A DNA stretch of 64,000 bases from Paragyromitra xinjiangensis. Taxonomy: Eukaryota; Ascomycota; Pezizomycetes; Pezizales; Discinaceae. Position numbers and translations under genes: made by a program. A model generated the notes under the pieces. That model was given only the letters and a program-made list of their open reading frames with translations, did no database searches and was not told where the DNA came from. The DNA is taken from positions 992,001 through 1,056,000 of the forward strand of contig JBCAMK010000021.1 in assembly GCA_038503065.1 (NCBI GenBank), read 5' to 3'. Numbering within the stretch: position 1 is the first letter of the stretch; each line of letters starts with the position of its first letter. This document shows positions 61,248-64,000 of the stretch, piece by piece.

Positions 61248-62138
61248 ATGCTTTTCTCTTCAGCCCTCCTCTTCAGCCCTTTGATCTTTTCTGCAATTGC
61301 TGCACCGACCCCTATGGGCTCTATCGAGAAACGGCAGGGCGATATACAGATCCTTCAGACGATTGCGCCAAACTACTTGGTTCTACTAGACCAATCTCAG
61401 CCGGATACTATCTATGGCAGCCAGTGAGTCTACTCACATTTGAAGGTCCTTTTACTCTTAGTTGACGACTGGGTTAGGTATACAGGTGATTTGAGCTGGA
61501 CGCCGAATCAGAACAATGAACGGACAACAATTGGTTTGTTATCTCTCTCTCTCTATTCCTTCTTCCTTCTCAGATTCTAACATCTGTAAAACAGTGGGTT
61601 TTGATGTTCCTACAGTCCAAGGCGCCACCGACTGCTATCTACGCTTTCTCCTCCCTCCTGTGGCCGGCTCCTTTGCCTGGACCGTCCAAGGTGCCGGAAT
61701 CATGGACTTCTACTACACCAGCCGTCCAGTCAATCCGGCAACCGACAGCTGGAACAACCGACCTGCCAGACTGGCTCAAAAGGGATCTGCTTCGGTATGG
61801 TTTAACTTCTGTTGCTTTATGCATGCCCTTACCTCGAGCTCGTATCACTGACTTTATTAGGTCCCGAGCGGGAGTGATGGGGGCGAGGCCACTTTTACCG
61901 ATAGTAGTCTTGATTGTGCGGCGATATTTGACAAGAGGCTTGATTTTGAGTTCGTTGCAGCTCATGTAGGCACCGTGACGAATCGTGTGGAAACTTTCCG
62001 TATGGTCCCTTCCTTATTCTTCTCTGGTTCCCTGATGGGCGGGTTGGGGAATATATGCTTACCTGTTGGTTCGAATTCACAGAGAGAGGAATCGCTGATT
62101 ATCAAGGATGGTTTCTTGAGTTCGCGATTGGGGCTTAA
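61248..62138 (+). CDS. secreted But2-like protein, paralog A, 208 residues
   Basis: Five exons (61248-61423, 61478-61533, 61595-61794, 61861-61999, 62083-62138) close in phase. A signal peptide (LLFSPLIFSAIAAPTP) is followed by a KR dibasic site at 28-29, likely cleaved by a Kex2-type protease. The body shows IAPNYLVLL, VGFDVPTVQGATDCYLRFLLP, FAWTVQGAGIMDFYY and the anchor WNNRPAR. This pattern of a beta-sandwich with a conserved cysteine and a W-N-N-x-P motif resembles secreted fungal proteins carrying the C-terminal domain named after But2. The domain name is my recollection of pattern, not a search result. The role in the wall or extracellular space is unknown. Paralog B begins 895 bp downstream. 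Confidence 0.75.
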
Positions 62139-63033
62139 GGGGTGATCTGAGTGTCCCCGTGATATTTCATGATGCTATGCTGGAATGGATGGTTAACACG
62201 ATAATGAACCTTCTCTTCTTGTGTTAGGGCTTTGGGCTGTTTCTTTGTAACTCTCTTTTAATGTGCTTCTTTCGAGGCATTTGCACTCTAGGTAGAAATA
62301 GTGAGTGTTACCTGTAGTCCACAGGTTTATAGCAAATCGAGTAATCTCCGTTTCAATCGTGGATTCTTTACCTCTTTCTTGCCATTTGATAAGGCTTTCC
62401 ACGTAGCTAAGATAGACCTCACCATGTCACTCGTGATGTCATGATATTGGAGATCTTGTGACTACAAATAAACCTTCGTCCAACACCATGGTGCTGCATC
62501 TTAGCGAGATAAAGTTCCAGTTAACGCGTCTAGAACCGGGGAAAGATGCTATAGGAGTCATTTTACTGGCTGCTCTGTGGAATTGCCGTACAACTTTGAT
62601 TTGACAATCGATCTTTTCCGATTTGTGGCACGGCATATTCTCTCGATCGATCTCGAAGGTGGGAAGATAGGCGAATGCTTGTGGGAATAGCGATCTTCGG
62701 GAAGAAGTACTACTGGCTCGTTATTCTAAGTCGGATGTTTACAGTAATACGGGCTGAAGTAGAAGGCATTGACAACGATATCTATCCTGTAACCTGTACA
62801 TGAGATCTCGTGGCCGAAACTAGGATAGGATCACGGGGATAGTTGAAGCCCGCGGAAAAGAGTCTTGTTATTTCTCTGCTGGAGGTCAGATAGTTGATCA
62901 GTATTGTATAAATAGAGGCACCATCTTTGCTTTCCTTTCTACTTATCCTCACCCAGAGCCAGAGGCCACTTTACTACACCAAATTGCCATTCACTATCAA
63001 GATCTATATCGAAAGCAGAAAGAAATCGACGCA
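62139..63033. other. spacer between the two secreted paralogs
   Basis: These 895 bp contain the downstream promoter. Two minus-strand frames of 65-69 codons overlap it without motifs. No repeat matching the upstream spacer of paralog A was noticed. Confidence 0.4.
62907..62914 (+). promoter_or_regulatory. TATA box of the second secreted paralog
   Basis: TATAAATA is 127 bp before the ATG at 63034, and the leader between them is AC/CT-rich. This mirrors the arrangement at paralog A. Confidence 0.65.
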
Positions 63034-63874
63034 ATGAATACCTCACCTATCTTCCGCTGGTCTTCTAGCATCTTGGTGTTCGTCCTCACTTTCTCCTCCG
63101 TCCTCATCTCTGCCATTCCGACCCCAGGAGTCGAGAATCATGAAAATGCTCACTGTACCGTATATTTCCCCAACTACATCGTCCCAGCCTACCAGCAGAG
63201 CCCAAACCTCGCCTCCAACTCAATGTATACTGCAGATATCCGGTACTCATCACCTTCTGCAAAGAACGAGATAATTGAGTACTGTATGCATGGGCATCCA
63301 TCTCCCTTACTGGCGAAATCCATATAACTAACTAGCTGTTGGCCAATGAAGTTGGTTTCGATATCCCTCAAGAGGCGGATGGCAAGAAATACCAAATCAA
63401 ATTCGAATTACCGACTCAAGAGAGTGACCCCTATGGATATCCTTGGTCCGTCACAGGTACTGGAAAAATTGATGTTTATCCGCTCAAGAGCCCCATTGTC
63501 GTAGGCCAGACTTCTTGGAACAACAAGCCAGCCAGAGCTTCTACTAGCCCAGCTTTCACGATCACTGTTTGTTTAATCCCACGTTTTTATCCTCCGTCTA
63601 TTCTTCGCTAGAAATCAAGTACTAATAACATGATTTCTCATAAAGCAACCGCTGGGAGGCGGGAAGGCTACCGTGACCGGGCCTGCAATGCAATTGAAAT
63701 CCGGACGCATGAGTTTTGAACTTTCAGTGCCACACTCAGGCGCTGCTTCTTTCAATTGGTTTGGTGGGTTATATCCAGAGATGCATGTTTCTTTAGATAC
63801 CTCTACTAATGGTATCTTCCGCTTCTACAGAATTGGATAACCCACTATCTGGTATCACTTTGGTTGCATGCTGA
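63034..63874 (+). CDS. secreted But2-like protein, paralog B, 208 residues
   Basis: Four exons (63034-63283, 63352-63566, 63646-63763, 63831-63874) join to 208 residues, the same length as paralog A. A signal peptide (hydrophobic SSILVFVLTFSSVLISAIPTP) leads into PNYIVPAYQQ, MYTADIRY, GFDIPQEADGKKYQIKFELP, YPWSVTGTGKIDVYPL and SWNNKPARA, each aligning with A. The introns before GFD[IV]P, after the WNN segment and in the last third sit at matching places; A has one extra intron near its Tyr-Thr-Gly. The intron at 63284-63351 has an AACTAAC branch site. The C-terminus ends ITLVAC, while A ends FAIGA, so the tails have diverged most. Function is unknown. Confidence 0.75.
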
Positions 63875-64000
63875 TGCTAGCACTCATCTGGAAATACTCA
63901 CTTCATGGATGGACGATTGAGGGGTAAATCGGGTCGTGTTTGTGTCGAATCGTGTTTGAGTCTCTGCTGTGGTTTAGTATTCTCCTATGATACGGCAATT

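Noticed and set aside
1..64000. CRISPR array, bacterial operon, phage or rRNA gene
   Set aside because: No regularly spaced repeats, no Shine-Dalgarno-linked gene strings and no rRNA-like sequence; the genes are eukaryotic with spliceosomal introns.

Overview
The window looks like nuclear chromosomal DNA of a filamentous ascomycete (Pezizomycotina). The genes are broken by many short introns of about 41-190 bp with GTATGT/GTAAGT-like donors, CTNAC-type branch sites and AG acceptors. The recognisable proteins are fungal: Tim10, Sec20 with an HDEL tail, a Sea4/Mio SEA-complex subunit, a polyQ-extended glycogenin, Efg1 and a GH17 glucanase. Only about 14 genes fit in 64 kb, with long gene-poor stretches and small inverted-repeat elements. 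That low density suggests a repeat-expanded genome such as those of some Pezizomycetes, but this is inference.

Layout. 1-129 is the tail of a gene entering from the left. 130-8234 and 8409-13186 are gene-poor apart from a 57-residue cysteine-rich protein at 8235. 13187-16100 holds a divergent mitochondrial pair: lysyl-tRNA synthetase on the minus strand and TIM10 on the plus strand, sharing about 0.5 kb of upstream DNA. 20012-24124 holds three plus-strand genes: an AIG1-like P-loop GTPase with a long coiled coil, a conserved-looking protein of unknown function, and the SNARE Sec20. 30418-33886 (minus) is glycogenin. 38922-40007 (plus) is a secreted GH17 beta-1,3-glucanase, convergent with a 1309-residue dynamin-superfamily (SLIP-GC-like) GTPase on the minus strand, 40830-45374. 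51010-51464 is a small C2H2 zinc-finger protein. 51942-55555 (minus) is Sea4/Mio, divergent from EFG1 (56048-56832, plus). EFG1 converges on an F-box protein (57494-59126, minus). The right edge carries a tandem pair of paralogous secreted proteins of exactly 208 residues each (61248-62138 and 63034-63874).

There is no operon-like logic. The genes serve separate housekeeping jobs: mitochondrial translation and import, ER-Golgi SNARE traffic, TORC1 nutrient signalling, glycogen priming, rRNA processing and wall remodelling. Accessory content consists of two large GTPases of families often multi-copy in fungi, the duplicated secreted pair, and three small TA-flanked fold-back elements resembling Tc1/mariner-type MITEs. 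Two of these (35094-35258 and 47517-47673) have related terminal repeats. Exon structures were joined by hand from reading frames and splice signals and have not been checked against transcripts.
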